DNA from: Novosphingobium sp.
Lineage (GTDB): Bacteria > Pseudomonadota > Alphaproteobacteria > Sphingomonadales > Sphingomonadaceae
Direction of reading: 5' to 3'
Assembly (NCBI GenBank): GCA_017745295.1
Contig: JAGHZR010000018.1
Span: 168,043 to 232,042, forward strand
Length of the DNA stretch: 64,000 nt
Shown in pieces: positions 52,787 through 61,701 of this stretch. Within the stretch, counting starts at the first letter, position 1. Every line of letters starts with the position of its first letter. A program made the translations under genes and the position numbers. The notes under the pieces were generated by a model, which saw only the letters and a list, made by a program, of their open reading frames with translations, did not search any database and had not been told where the DNA came from.

Positions 52787-53769
52787 ACGATGTTCCAACC
52801 CCCGACTTCGCCGTCGATCTGGCATCGGTCGCTACTTTGGCCGAAAGCATCCGTGCGCAGATCGCCAAGGCGGTGGTCGGCCAGAACGAGACGGTGGAGC
52901 ACCTGCTGATCGCCCTGCTGGCGCGCGGGCATGTGCTGCTCGAAGGGCCTCCGGGCACCGCCAAGACCTTCCTCGCACAGTGCTTCGCGGCGACCCTCGG
53001 GCTGGACTTCGGCCGCATCCAGTTCACGCCTGACCTGATGCCGGGCGATATCCTCGGCTCCAACCTGTTCAACTTCCAGACCAGCCAGTTCACCCTGACT
53101 CACGGCCCGATCTTCTGCGACCTGCTGCTGGCCGACGAAATCAACCGCACCCCGCCCAAGACCCAGGCCGCCTTGCTCGAAGCCATGCAGGAGCGCCGGG
53201 TTACGCTGGACGGCACCGCCCATCCGCTGCCGCCGCAGTTCATGGTGGTGGCGACGCAGAACCCGATCGAGAGCCAGGGCGTCTATCCGCTGCCGGAAGC
53301 GCAGCTCGACCGCTTCCTGTTCAAGGTGGACGTGCATTACCCCAGCTTCGAGGAGGAACTGCGCATCGTCTCCCGCTTCGGCGAGAATCGCGGCGCGCCC
53401 AGCCCGGCGGACTGCGGCGTGGAAGCCGTGGCCAGCCATGCCGTGATCGAGGCCGCCGCGCGCAGCGTCGCGCAAGTGACGCTGGCGGAGAGCGTGACCG
53501 ACTACGTGGTGCGCCTCGTGCGCGCCACCCGCGAGAGTCCGGACCTTGCCAGCGGCGCCAGCCCGCGCGCGGCGGTGCTGCTGGCCGGTGCCGCCCGCGC
53601 CCGCGCCGCGCTGGAAGGCCGCGACTACGTGGTGCCGGACGATGTGAAGGCGCTGGCCGGATCGGTGCTGCGCCATCGCCTGCTGCTCAGCCCGGCCGCC
53701 GAGATCGAGGGCAAGCAGGTCGAGGCGTTGGTGGCCCAGCTCGTCGAGCAGACCGAGGCACCTAGATAA
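52783..53769 (+). CDS. MoxR family AAA+ ATPase
   Basis: MoxR ATPases act as chaperones that insert cofactors or mature protein complexes, with DUF58 VWA-type partners. The 328-residue protein has the Walker A motif LLEGPPGTAKTFLAQ near residue 52, Walker B in LLLADEINRTPPKTQAALLEAMQE, quoted as LLADEINRTPPK, and the sensor region TQNPIESQGVYPLPEAQLDRF, the MoxR hallmark. The C-terminal AAA lid is present. It is between the DUF4350 and DUF58 genes, the standard order. Confidence 0.94.
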   Translation: MNDVPTPDFAVDLASVATLAESIRAQIAKAVVGQNETVEHLLIALLARGHVLLEGPPGTAKTFLAQCFAATLGLDFGRIQFTPDLMPGDILGSNLFNFQTSQFTLTHGPIFCDLLLADEINRTPPKTQAALLEAMQERRVTLDGTAHPLPPQFMVVATQNPIESQGVYPLPEAQLDRFLFKVDVHYPSFEEELRIVSRFGENRGAPSPADCGVEAVASHAVIEAAARSVAQVTLAESVTDYVVRLVRATRESPDLASGASPRAAVLLAGAARARAALEGRDYVVPDDVKALAGSVLRHRLLLSPAAEIEGKQVEALVAQLVEQTEAPR

Positions 53770-53774
53770 GCGTC

Positions 53775-55103
53775 ATGAGCCTGCGCTTCGCCCCTCTGGT
53801 TCCCACCGCGCGCGCGGCCGGGCTGCTGGCGCTGGCCGCGCCGGTCGCGCTGGTGATCGGCGCGACCCGGCCCGAGGCCTGGATCGCGGCGCCGGTCTTC
53901 GGGCTGCTGGTGCTGGCGCTGATCGTCGTCGATGCGCTGCTGGCGGGACGACTGGGCGATCTCAACGTTGCGATGCCGGGCGATGTCGAAGTGGGGGCGC
54001 CGTTCGAAGTGACCGCCACGCTGGCTCTCTCGGGCACGCGCGCCTCGCGCGTCGAGCTGGCGCTGGAATGCGATCCGCGTCTTGCGCCGGGTGGCCGCGC
54101 GAGCCTGCCGCTGGCGCTTGGCGACAAGGGTTGGCGCGGCGCGCTGACCTTGCGGGCCTCGCGGCGCGGCACCGGGCGGATCGCGGGAACCTGGCTGCGC
54201 TGGACCGGGCCGCTGGGCCTTGGCGCGCGGCAGTTCCGGGGCGATCTCGGCAAGGAGGTGCGGGTCTGGCCGAACATTGCCGCGGTGCGCTCGCCCGCCT
54301 TGCAGACGTTCCTCAAGGACGCGCAGTTCGGCCTGATCGCCCGCCGCATCCGGGGCGAGGGCACCCAGTTCGAATCGCTGGCCGAGTACCAGCCGGGCAT
54401 GGACCGCCGCCGGATCGACTGGAAAAGCTCGGCCCGCCACGTCCACCTCTATGCCAAGGAATACGAGACCGAGCGCAACAACCAGATCGTCTTCGCCTTC
54501 GATTGCGGCCAGACAATGTGCGAGCCGATCCAGGGCATGCCCCGGCTCGACCGCGCGGTTTCGGCGGCGCTGGCGACGAGCTATGTCGCGCTGAAGGGCG
54601 GGGACCGGGTCTCGCTGTTCGGCTTCGCGGCGCGGCCCGAAGTGACGACGCCGTTCGTCACTGCCTCGCGCGATTTCTTCCGCCTGCAACGCGCGGCGGC
54701 GGGGCTGGAATACCGCTCGGAGGAGCCGAACTTCACGCTCGCACTGGCGACTCTGGCGGCGCGTCTGCAACGCCGTTCGCTGATCGTGGTGTTCTCCGAC
54801 TTCACCGATCCCACGAGCGCGCAATTGATGATCGAATCGATCGGCCGACTGGTCTCGCGCCATGTCGTGCTGTTCGTGACGATGGCCGACGACGAGCTGG
54901 AGGCGATCTCCGGTGCCGCGCCGGACGATCTCGAAACCCTGTCCATGGCGGTTTCCGCCGACACCCTGCTGCGCCAGCGCGCGCTGGTGACGAAGAAGCT
55001 GCAACAGCTCGGCGTCGACGTGGTGGAGGCGCCCTATCACACGATCGGCACCCGCCTGATCGACGCCTATCTCGAAATCAAGCGATCGGGAGCGATCGGA
55101 TGA
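53775..55103 (+). CDS. DUF58 domain protein
   Basis: 442 residues. Two N-terminal membrane helices (about residues 13-30 and 38-58) are followed by a beta-rich region. The DUF58 signature is FESLAEYQPGMDRRRIDWKS, near residue 205, with ARHVHLYAKEYETERNN after it. A VWA-like part follows with FAFDCGQTM, which resembles a MIDAS start (DxGxT instead of DxSxS). It likely binds the MoxR ATPase encoded upstream. The stop overlaps the next start by four bases. Confidence 0.88.
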   Translation: MSLRFAPLVPTARAAGLLALAAPVALVIGATRPEAWIAAPVFGLLVLALIVVDALLAGRLGDLNVAMPGDVEVGAPFEVTATLALSGTRASRVELALECDPRLAPGGRASLPLALGDKGWRGALTLRASRRGTGRIAGTWLRWTGPLGLGARQFRGDLGKEVRVWPNIAAVRSPALQTFLKDAQFGLIARRIRGEGTQFESLAEYQPGMDRRRIDWKSSARHVHLYAKEYETERNNQIVFAFDCGQTMCEPIQGMPRLDRAVSAALATSYVALKGGDRVSLFGFAARPEVTTPFVTASRDFFRLQRAAAGLEYRSEEPNFTLALATLAARLQRRSLIVVFSDFTDPTSAQLMIESIGRLVSRHVVLFVTMADDELEAISGAAPDDLETLSMAVSADTLLRQRALVTKKLQQLGVDVVEAPYHTIGTRLIDAYLEIKRSGAIG

Positions 55104-56143
55104 ACGCTGCCAGCCTTCCTAATTCCGTCTCCGCCATCGAGAGCGCCGCGCTGCGCTCCGACCGCTTCCGTCTGGAGCGCGAGGCCGACTGGCAGCGGCT
55201 GGAAGCGATCGTCACCCGCATGGAGAAAGGCCGGTTGCGCCGTCTGTCCGACGAGGACCTGCTGGCGCTGCCCGGCCTCTACCGCACGGTGGCCTCCAGC
55301 CTGTCGATCGCCCGCGAGACCTCGCTCGACGCGGCGACGCTGGCCTATCTCGAAGTGCTGGTGCAGCGGGCGTGGTTCGTTGTCTACGGCCCGCGCACCT
55401 CGCTGTGGGACTGGTTGCGCGGCTTCCTCGGCGGCGGCTGGAGCGCGGCGGTCCGGGCGATCTGGATCGACCTGACGGTGGCGCTGGCGGTCATGATCGC
55501 GGGCGTCGCGGTGGGCTGGCTGCTCGTGGCGCACGACGTGAACTGGTATCACGCGCTGGTCGGCGGCGACATGGCGGGCAGCCGGGTGCCCGGCGCCACG
55601 CCGCAGGCCTTGCGCGGGACCCTGTTCGGCGAGGCTGACCGGCCCGGCATGAGCGTCTTCGCCGCCCAGCTGTTCAGCAACAATGCGCAAGTCTCGATCC
55701 TCGCCTTCGCGCTCGGCTTCGCATTCGGACTGCCTTCGCTGATGCTGCTGGTCCAGAATATGGCCTCGCTGGGGGCGATGCTCTGGCTCTACAGCGGCGC
55801 CGGGCTGCTCGTCGATTTCGCGGGTTGGCTGGCGGTCCACGGCACGACCGAGCTTTTCGCGATCCTGCTTGCCGGGGGCGCCGGGCTGCATATCGGCCGG
55901 GCCCTGGCCTTTCCGGGCAACCGGCCGATCCTTCAGGCCGCGTCGGAGGCGGGCCGCCGTTCGGCGCTGGTGATGACCGGCGTGGTGCTGATGCTGATCG
56001 TCGCCGCGCTGCTCGAAGGCTTCGCGCGGCAGATGGTGGACCAGACGTTCGGGCGCTTCGTCATCGGCGGCTTCATGCTCTCGCTGTGGTGCGCCTATTT
56101 CTTCGCCTTTCGCGGGAATCTCGGAAAAGTGAGGGCGGCATGA
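55100..56143 (+). CDS. Stage II sporulation protein M-like membrane protein
   Basis: 347 residues from ATG 55100; the long open frame before it is a DUF58 shadow. A soluble N-terminal part (LEREADWQRLEAIVTRMEKG, quoted as an alpha-helical block) precedes about five membrane helices between residues 125 and 340. FSNNAQVSILAFALGFAFG and AVHGTTELFAILLAGGAGL are typical of the SpoIIM/DUF95 family. The organism does not sporulate; the family also occurs in MoxR clusters of non-sporulating bacteria, with unknown role. Confidence 0.87.
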   Translation: MNAASLPNSVSAIESAALRSDRFRLEREADWQRLEAIVTRMEKGRLRRLSDEDLLALPGLYRTVASSLSIARETSLDAATLAYLEVLVQRAWFVVYGPRTSLWDWLRGFLGGGWSAAVRAIWIDLTVALAVMIAGVAVGWLLVAHDVNWYHALVGGDMAGSRVPGATPQALRGTLFGEADRPGMSVFAAQLFSNNAQVSILAFALGFAFGLPSLMLLVQNMASLGAMLWLYSGAGLLVDFAGWLAVHGTTELFAILLAGGAGLHIGRALAFPGNRPILQAASEAGRRSALVMTGVVLMLIVAALLEGFARQMVDQTFGRFVIGGFMLSLWCAYFFAFRGNLGKVRAA

Positions 56144-57072
56144 GGCGGAGGCACCGCTCGCGCGACCGGGTGCTGACGACGCCCGAGGGGATCTCGGTGC
56201 CCGTCACCGTCGGCAGCCGTGGCTCGCGCGTCGGGGCGCTGCTGCTTGATCTCACGTTCATATCGCTGCTGATCGGGCTGACCACGATGGCGCTGATCCT
56301 GATGGCGGGGGGCGTGGCGGCTTTCGAGCACCAGATCGGACAGCAGAATGCGCTCGGCCATGCGCTGCAGTTCCTGGTGATCGTCTGGATCGTCATCATG
56401 TTCCTGTTCCGGAACGCCTATTTTCTGTTCTTCGAACTCGGCCCGCGCGGCGCGACGCCGGGCAAGCGGATCTCCGGCATCCGCATCGCTGCCCGCGACG
56501 GCGGCCGCCTCACCGCCGAGATGGTGATCGCCCGCAACCTGCTACGCGATGTCGAACTGTTCCTGCCGATCATCTTCATTGTGCAGGCGGGTGCCGACAG
56601 CGGCATGGGCTGGCTGGCGGCGGCGGGCTGGTTCGCGATCTTCCTGCTGTTCCCGCTGTTCAACCGCGACGCCCTGCGCGCGGGCGACGTGATCGCCGGG
56701 ACCTGGGTGGTGGAGCGCCCGCGCCGCAAGCTGGAGGCCGCGCTTTCGGTCAGCCGCGAGCGGGCGGCGGAGTCTCGCGGCGAGCACCATGCCGAAGCGC
56801 CCGCCCGGCGCGGCTACCGCTTCGAGGAAGCCGAACTGGCGGTTTACGGCGAATACGAATTGCAGGCGCTCGAACGGGTGCTGCGCGACGACCGCGCGCA
56901 GTCGCTGGAGAGCGTCTACCAGACCATCGCCCACAAGATCGGCCGCAGCGACGGCTGGAACGACGAGCGCGCTTTCCTCGAAGACTATTACACCCAATTG
57001 CGCGCACGGCTGGAAGCGGGCATGCGCATGGGCCGCCGCAAGGCGAACAAGTTTTCCGGGACCCCGCAATGA
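56140..57072 (+). CDS. RDD family membrane protein
   Basis: 310 residues from ATG 56140. The RDD domain (about residues 25-195) has SRVGALLLDLTFISLL with Arg and Asp at the expected places, GPRGATPGKRISGIRI, and RDALRAGDVIAGTWVVE. Three to four membrane helices are predicted. The C-terminal 110 residues are charged and end RMGRRKANKFSGTPQ, an extension not seen in simple RDD proteins. It follows the SpoIIM-like gene with a four-base overlap and probably works with it. Confidence 0.87.
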   Translation: MRRRHRSRDRVLTTPEGISVPVTVGSRGSRVGALLLDLTFISLLIGLTTMALILMAGGVAAFEHQIGQQNALGHALQFLVIVWIVIMFLFRNAYFLFFELGPRGATPGKRISGIRIAARDGGRLTAEMVIARNLLRDVELFLPIIFIVQAGADSGMGWLAAAGWFAIFLLFPLFNRDALRAGDVIAGTWVVERPRRKLEAALSVSRERAAESRGEHHAEAPARRGYRFEEAELAVYGEYELQALERVLRDDRAQSLESVYQTIAHKIGRSDGWNDERAFLEDYYTQLRARLEAGMRMGRRKANKFSGTPQ

Positions 57073-57536
57073 CCCTCAGCCTCACGATCGTCGAGGACGA
57101 TCTGACCGACCGCCGGGTGCTCGACCTGCTGCAGTTCCATCTCGATGAGATGCGCCAGTGGTCGCCGCCCGAGAGCATCCATGCGATGCCCGCCGAGCGT
57201 CTGCGCCAGCCGGACGTGACGTTCTTCTCGGCCTGGGACGGCGAGCGCGTCGTCGGTTGCGGGGCGATCAAGCATCTGGATGACGGGCATGGCGAACTCA
57301 AGTCGATGCGCGCCGCGCCCGACTATCGCGGCGGGGGCGTGGGCAAGGCGATCCTGCTGCGTCTGATCGAGGAAGCCCGCGCGCGCGGCTATACCCGCGT
57401 CAGCCTCGAAACCGGGCGGCCTGAGCCGTTTCACGCCGCCCACGGCCTCTACCGTGCACAGGGTTTCGTGGAATGCCCGCCTTTCGGCAGCTACGAGCAC
57501 GATCCCTTCTCTATGTGCATGACCAAGGAACTGTGA
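57069..57536 (+). CDS. GNAT family N-acetyltransferase
   Basis: 155 residues. The acetyl-CoA loop APDYRGGGVGKAILLRLIEEA (motif A, Q/R-x-x-G-x-G/A) is quoted as YRGGGVGKAIL; ARGYTRVSLETG and the C-terminal AHGLYRAQGFVECPPFG follow. The pattern is close to PanZ/YsnE-like acetyltransferases with unknown small substrates. It overlaps the RDD gene stop by four bases and the next acetyltransferase by one base, so it belongs to the same operon. Confidence 0.88.
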   Translation: MTLSLTIVEDDLTDRRVLDLLQFHLDEMRQWSPPESIHAMPAERLRQPDVTFFSAWDGERVVGCGAIKHLDDGHGELKSMRAAPDYRGGGVGKAILLRLIEEARARGYTRVSLETGRPEPFHAAHGLYRAQGFVECPPFGSYEHDPFSMCMTKEL

Positions 57537-58048
57537 TGAACCTGCGTTTCGCTGCCCCCGCCGATGCCGCCGCGCTGGCCGATCTCGGCACCCGCAGTTT
57601 CGTCGCCAAGTTCGGGTACATGTATACGCCCGAGGACCTGCGCAATTTCCTCGCGGAATCGCATGGCGAAGAGAAGGTGGCCAAGGAGATCGCCGATCCC
57701 ACCATGCGGGTACTGCTTGCCGAGAAAGAGGGCAGGCTGCTGGGGTTCTGCAAGCTCGTGCTGGCCTGCGGCTGGCCGGAGCATGCGCGAGGGCAGGCGG
57801 TGATCGAACTCAAGCAACTCTACACCGATCCGGAAACCACCGGACGCGGGATCGGTTCGGCGCTGATGGACCGGGCGATGGAGATCGCCCGCGAGCAGGC
57901 CGCCGACGAGGTGCAGCTCTCCGTGTGGAGCGGCAACGAAGGCGCGCAGAAGTTCTACGCCCGCTACGGCTTTGGCAAAGTCGCGGATATCTACTTCATG
58001 GTCGGCGACCAGCGGGACGACGAGTTTCTCTACGCCCGGATGATGTGA
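57536..58048 (+). CDS. GNAT family N-acetyltransferase, second copy
   Basis: 170 residues from ATG 57536 (TGATG overlap with the previous stop). The acetyl-CoA-binding loop is LYTDPETTGRGIGSALMDRA, quoted as TTGRGIGSALM; EGAQKFYARYGFGKV follows. It is only distantly similar to its neighbour, so a recent tandem duplication is unlikely. The substrate is unknown. Confidence 0.87.
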   Translation: MNLRFAAPADAAALADLGTRSFVAKFGYMYTPEDLRNFLAESHGEEKVAKEIADPTMRVLLAEKEGRLLGFCKLVLACGWPEHARGQAVIELKQLYTDPETTGRGIGSALMDRAMEIAREQAADEVQLSVWSGNEGAQKFYARYGFGKVADIYFMVGDQRDDEFLYARMM

Positions 58049-58072
58049 CGGGCGCCGGGCTTGCGGGTGCCT

Positions 58073-59164
58073 CTAGCGTCGCTGGCGGCGCTCCATCGGC
58101 AGTGTCGGCTTGTGCGAATCCGATAGCGCCTTTGCCTCGGCTTTAGGCAGGCCGAGGTCGGTCAGCGCCCATTCCAGCGCCTGTTCCTTGGGTACGGCCA
58201 CATCCGGCGCCACGCCGTCGCCCTCCCAGTCCTTGCCGGTGGCAGGATCGTAAGTCCGCCCGACCGGCAGGAACACCGCCAGCCCGCCGGGCAGATCGAC
58301 CTGTCCACCGAAATGGTTGGCCCCGGCGGTCGGCTCCCCCACCAGCGTCGCGCGGTGCGTGATCTTCATGGCGAGGGCGAAATGCTCGGCAGCGGAAGCG
58401 GTGCGGGGGCCGGTGAGCAGATAGACTTTGGCCCCGCGCAGCCGGGGGTCGGCGTTCGGCGTGACCCAGTGCTCGCGCCGGACCATGCGGTCGTCGGGCA
58501 CGGGCTTCAACGAGGGCGTGTCGCCCAGCGGCGAGCCGAGCTCCTGCTCGGCGGCGCGCGGGCTTTCCATCGTCACCAGCCGCGTCGGCTTGGCGAAGAG
58601 CCAGGGCAGCATGACGTCCATCTGCTGCAAGCCGCCACCGTGATGGGTGCGCAAGTCGAAGATCAGCGCCCTTGCGGTGGCGTGATCGGCCATGAAGGCG
58701 GCCATGGCCTGCGTCGTCGCCGTGTCGTCGGGGAATTCGTTGATGCGGATATAGGCCACGCCCGGCGTGATCCAGCCGGACTGTTCGAGCTTCGGAATCG
58801 GTGCGCGGGCCGGGCCTTGGGCAGCGCCTTGCGACGGGGCTTCTGGTTCGACCGCCCAGACGCGCAAGTGTCCGTCCGGCGCGGTGGCCTGGAGGTCGGC
58901 AGTCATCGCCTTGGCGGCGTCGTCCTTCGATAGCTGGGTGTAGCGCCCTGCACCGACCGCCGCGCGCAGGCTGGCGGCGTAGCGGGCGCCTTGTTCCGGT
59001 GTGATGAACATGCGTTCCAGCAGGTCCGCGAGCTTGCAGGCGGCGGCATCGTTGCCGTCCGGCGCCACGGCGGGGCAGGGCGGCGGTGCGGAAGATGGAG
59101 CGGCTACAGCGGTTCCGGCAAGGATGGCGGAGGCGAGGGACAGGCTCAGCAGGATGCTCTTCAT
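58073..59164 (-). CDS. S41 family peptidase (tail-specific protease-like), exported
   Basis: 363 residues from ATG 59164, giving a clean signal peptide (MKSILLSLSLASAILAGTAVA). The N-terminal helical part with LADLLERMFI is followed by the S41 core: VAYIRINEFPDD, LIFDLRTHHGGGL and the catalytic Ser region in LLTGPRTASAAEHFA. Near the end is DWEGDGVAPDVAVP, also conserved. There is no obvious PDZ domain, as in the shorter S41 branch. It converges with the second GNAT gene, with only 24 bp between stops. Confidence 0.87.
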   Translation of the reverse strand: MKSILLSLSLASAILAGTAVAAPSSAPPPCPAVAPDGNDAAACKLADLLERMFITPEQGARYAASLRAAVGAGRYTQLSKDDAAKAMTADLQATAPDGHLRVWAVEPEAPSQGAAQGPARAPIPKLEQSGWITPGVAYIRINEFPDDTATTQAMAAFMADHATARALIFDLRTHHGGGLQQMDVMLPWLFAKPTRLVTMESPRAAEQELGSPLGDTPSLKPVPDDRMVRREHWVTPNADPRLRGAKVYLLTGPRTASAAEHFALAMKITHRATLVGEPTAGANHFGGQVDLPGGLAVFLPVGRTYDPATGKDWEGDGVAPDVAVPKEQALEWALTDLGLPKAEAKALSDSHKPTLPMERRQRR

Positions 59165-59331
59165 GGCGGACTTTCGGATGTCTTCTCTGCACGCCAGAAT
59201 GACGTCATCGCGGGCAAAACGGCAAATGCGCCCGCCGGGGCGTTTCGTGCCTTCGTCGAAAGCCGAAAGGCTGATGCCCTTTACGCGCAATCGTGCTTCA
59301 AACCGTCACCGCAAAGGCCTATAGGGGCGGC

Positions 59332-60459
59332 ATGTCATCCGTACGTCCCTGGCGCGATATCGAGCGCCGCAAGAGCCGCCAGATCATGGTCGGCAATGTG
59401 CCCGTCGGCGGCGATGCCCCGATCACGGTGCAGACCATGACCAACACCCTCACGTCCGACGCCAAGGCGACGATCGACCAGATCCGCCGCTGCGAGGATG
59501 CCGGGGCGGACCTGATCCGCGTCTCCTGCCCCGACGTGGAGAGCACCGCGGCGATGAAGGAGATCGTCCGCGCTGCCCGCGTGCCGCTGATCGCCGACAT
59601 CCATTTCCACTACAAGCGCGCCCTCGAGGCCGCCGATGCCGGTGCCGCCTGTCTGCGCATCAATCCGGGCAATATCGGCTCCAACGACCGCGTTGCCGAA
59701 GTCGTCCGCGCCGCCAAGGCCAACGGTTGCGCGATCCGCATCGGCGTCAATGCCGGCAGCCTCGAAAAGGACCTGCTGGAGAAGTATGGCGAGCCGTGCC
59801 CCGAAGCGCTCGTCGAATCGGCGATGGATCACATCAAGCTGCTCCAGGATCACGACTTCCACGAATACAAGGTGGCGGTGAAGGCCAGCGACGTGTTCCT
59901 CGCCGTCGCCGCCTATCAGGGGCTGGCCGAAGCGGTGGACTGCCCTCTGCATCTCGGCATCACCGAGGCGGGCGGGCTGATCGGCGGCACCGTGAAGTCC
60001 TCGATCGGCATGGGCATGCTGCTGTGGTCCGGCATCGGCGATACCCTGCGCGTCTCGCTCTCGGCCGAGCCGGAAGAGGAAGTGCGCGTCGGTTTCGAAA
60101 TGCTCAAGGCGCTCGGCCTGCGCACGCGCGGCGTTCGCGTTGTATCCTGCCCCTCCTGCGCGCGTCAGGGTTTCGACGTGATCCGCACGGTCGAGGCGCT
60201 GGAGGATCGTCTCCAGCACATCAAGACTCCGCTCTCGCTCTCGGTGCTCGGCTGCGTCGTCAACGGCCCCGGCGAGGCGCGCGAGACCGATATCGGCCTG
60301 ACCGGCGGCGGCAACGGCAAGCACATGGTCTATCTTTCCGGCGTGAGCGACCACGTCGTCCAGTCCGAGGACATGCTCGACCATATCGTCAAGCTGGTCG
60401 AGGCCAAGGCTGCCGAAATCGAAGCGGCGAACGAGGCGCAGGCTCAGGCGGCCGAATGA
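59332..60459 (+). CDS. ispG: 4-hydroxy-3-methylbut-2-enyl diphosphate synthase (flavodoxin)
   Basis: IspG (GcpE) catalyses the next-to-last step of the MEP isoprenoid pathway. The 375-residue protein from ATG 59332, with AGGGGCGG upstream, begins with the substrate-binding SRQIMVGNVPVGGDAPITVQ. It continues with NPGNIGSNDRV and SIGMGMLLWSGIGDTLRVSL. The [4Fe-4S] cysteines are in VVSCPSCARQG and SVLGCVVNGPGEA. It is 10 bp upstream of a membrane protein gene. Confidence 0.96.
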   Translation: MSSVRPWRDIERRKSRQIMVGNVPVGGDAPITVQTMTNTLTSDAKATIDQIRRCEDAGADLIRVSCPDVESTAAMKEIVRAARVPLIADIHFHYKRALEAADAGAACLRINPGNIGSNDRVAEVVRAAKANGCAIRIGVNAGSLEKDLLEKYGEPCPEALVESAMDHIKLLQDHDFHEYKVAVKASDVFLAVAAYQGLAEAVDCPLHLGITEAGGLIGGTVKSSIGMGMLLWSGIGDTLRVSLSAEPEEEVRVGFEMLKALGLRTRGVRVVSCPSCARQGFDVIRTVEALEDRLQHIKTPLSLSVLGCVVNGPGEARETDIGLTGGGNGKHMVYLSGVSDHVVQSEDMLDHIVKLVEAKAAEIEAANEAQAQAAE

Positions 60460-60469
60460 TTCTCGCCGA

Positions 60470-61198
60470 ATGAATTTAAGCCAGCGACTGGGCGGGGAGG
60501 CACGGGCTTTCCTCGCTTCGCTGCGTGACGGCGTCATGCTGTGGAAGCTGGCGCCGATCGTTCCCGCGCTCGCGGTGCTGCCGGAGTTCGCGCAGCATGT
60601 CGTCGAGATCCGTCTCGGCATGTTCGTGAGCCACGATGCCTTTGCGGCGTTCGGTTCCGCTCCGGCGCGGATGTCGCTGGGGTCGATCAAGGTGGCGGGG
60701 TTGGTGCTTTCGATCCTGCTGGCCGCACGCCTCTGGGCCAACCGCGCGGAAGGTGCGCGGTTCTGGAGCCTTGCCGGGATCGGCTGGACGCAGGTGCTGC
60801 TCGGTTTCCTCGTGCAGGTGCTGTGCTCGATCCCCGGTCTCTTCGACTTGCGCCTGCCGCCTGCGGGGGAACTAGCGCTTTCGGCGTTTCTCTTTCTCGT
60901 CAGCCTGCCGGGTATGGTTCTGATGATCGGCGGTCTGCTGGGTGACCGGACCAGCGGCTTGAAGGATGCCTACCGGAACGGCTGGGGCCAGGCTCTCCGC
61001 ATGGTGCTCTTTACCGGGCCGGTCTTTGCCGTGCTTCAGCCAGTCCATCACTGGAACCATGTCATTGCGCTGGGTAAGCCCCTGGCGGTGGTCTGGGGCC
61101 TGATGATCTGGGATGCCGTATTGGTCGGCCTGATCGCGACGCTGGTGGGGACCGGGCTTTATTACGGTTATCGTGCCGGGCGCCTGCCAGAAGCCTGA
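60470..61198 (+). CDS. Multi-pass membrane protein, unknown function
   Basis: 242 residues with five to six predicted membrane helices (about residues 24-42, 68-88, 98-122, 133-155, 172-190 and 203-232). The loop GDRTSGLKDAYRNGWGQALR is polar and probably cytoplasmic. PVHHWNHVIALGKP, with three His, might bind a metal. I recognise no family. It follows ispG by 10 bp and is likely cotranscribed with it. Confidence 0.75.
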   Translation: MNLSQRLGGEARAFLASLRDGVMLWKLAPIVPALAVLPEFAQHVVEIRLGMFVSHDAFAAFGSAPARMSLGSIKVAGLVLSILLAARLWANRAEGARFWSLAGIGWTQVLLGFLVQVLCSIPGLFDLRLPPAGELALSAFLFLVSLPGMVLMIGGLLGDRTSGLKDAYRNGWGQALRMVLFTGPVFAVLQPVHHWNHVIALGKPLAVVWGLMIWDAVLVGLIATLVGTGLYYGYRAGRLPEA

Positions 61199-61206
61199 TC
61201 CCAATC

Positions 61207-61286
61207 CGTCACCCGCGAGCGTAGCGAAGCAATCCAGAGTCGGTCTCGCGCCGCTCTGGATTGCTTCGCTACGCTCGCGGGTGACG
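61207..61286. repeat. Inverted repeat, family A copy 4
   Basis: Arms CGTCACCCGCGAGCGTAGCG...AATCCAGAG and CTCTGGATTGCTTCGCTACG...GGGTGACG. The outer part is altered in both arms (ATTG to CCCG) with pairing kept. It begins 9 bp after the upstream stop. Confidence 0.87.
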
Positions 61287-61295
61287 AGAGGAGGG

Positions 61296-61406
61296 GAAGC
61301 GGCGCAGCCATTCCCAACTCCGTTCGCCATGAGCGCACCGAGCGACAGGGCAGGGCGCAAGCCGGACAGTACCGGGGGTGCAGGGGGGCTATGCTCCCCT
61401 GCTTTT
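61296..61406 (-). repeat. Dispersed repeat, family F copy 2
   Basis: Read on the minus strand, it carries the exact 33-bp block of the copy at 39580, then GTGCGCTCATGGCG and AATGGCTGCGCCGC at similar distances, with diverged sequence between. It starts 12 bp after the stop of a predicted 35-residue gene on the same strand. The partner GAGCGCACA of copy 1 is absent here, so that fold is not fully kept. Confidence 0.75.
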
Positions 61407-61417
61407 CACTTAAACCT

Positions 61418-61525
61418 TCAGACGAACCCGCCGAACCCCGCAAGGCTGGACCAGACTGCGAACGCAGCCATGGCGATGACCGAGGCCATCGCGGCCGGTA
61501 CGAACTTGGACTCGGGGTTGCCCAT
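61418..61525 (-). CDS. Very small membrane protein candidate
   Basis: 35 residues: MGNPESKFVPAAMASVIAMA followed by AFAVWSSLAGFGGFV. A polar start is followed by one hydrophobic helix, with a weak AAGG 12 bp before the ATG. The presence of the 3'-end repeat right after the stop, as at the DUF1272 gene, supports a true gene. No family recognised. The rest of 61526-61636 has no feature. Confidence 0.45.
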   Translation of the reverse strand: MGNPESKFVPAAMASVIAMAAFAVWSSLAGFGGFV

Positions 61526-61636
61526 CTGAAACCAGCCTTGCGGGAAGAACGGAAGGTGACGCTTCTATGCCTGTGGCAGCGCGGGCAGGCCATGTCGCCG
61601 GTCGAGCAGCGTAAGCCGCCCATCGAAGCGGAAAGC

Positions 61637-61672
61637 AAAAGGCCCCGCCGGATCGCTCCGGCGGGGCCTTTC
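61637..61672 (-). terminator. Intrinsic terminator of rpoC
   Basis: AAAGGCCCCGCCGGA and TCCGGCGGGGCCTTT form a perfect 15-bp stem around TCGC, with CTTTTG after it on the minus strand, 29 bp past the rpoC stop. Confidence 0.92.
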
Positions 61673-61701
61673 GTGTGCCTGTCAGGCGGGAGGTCTAAGG
61701 C

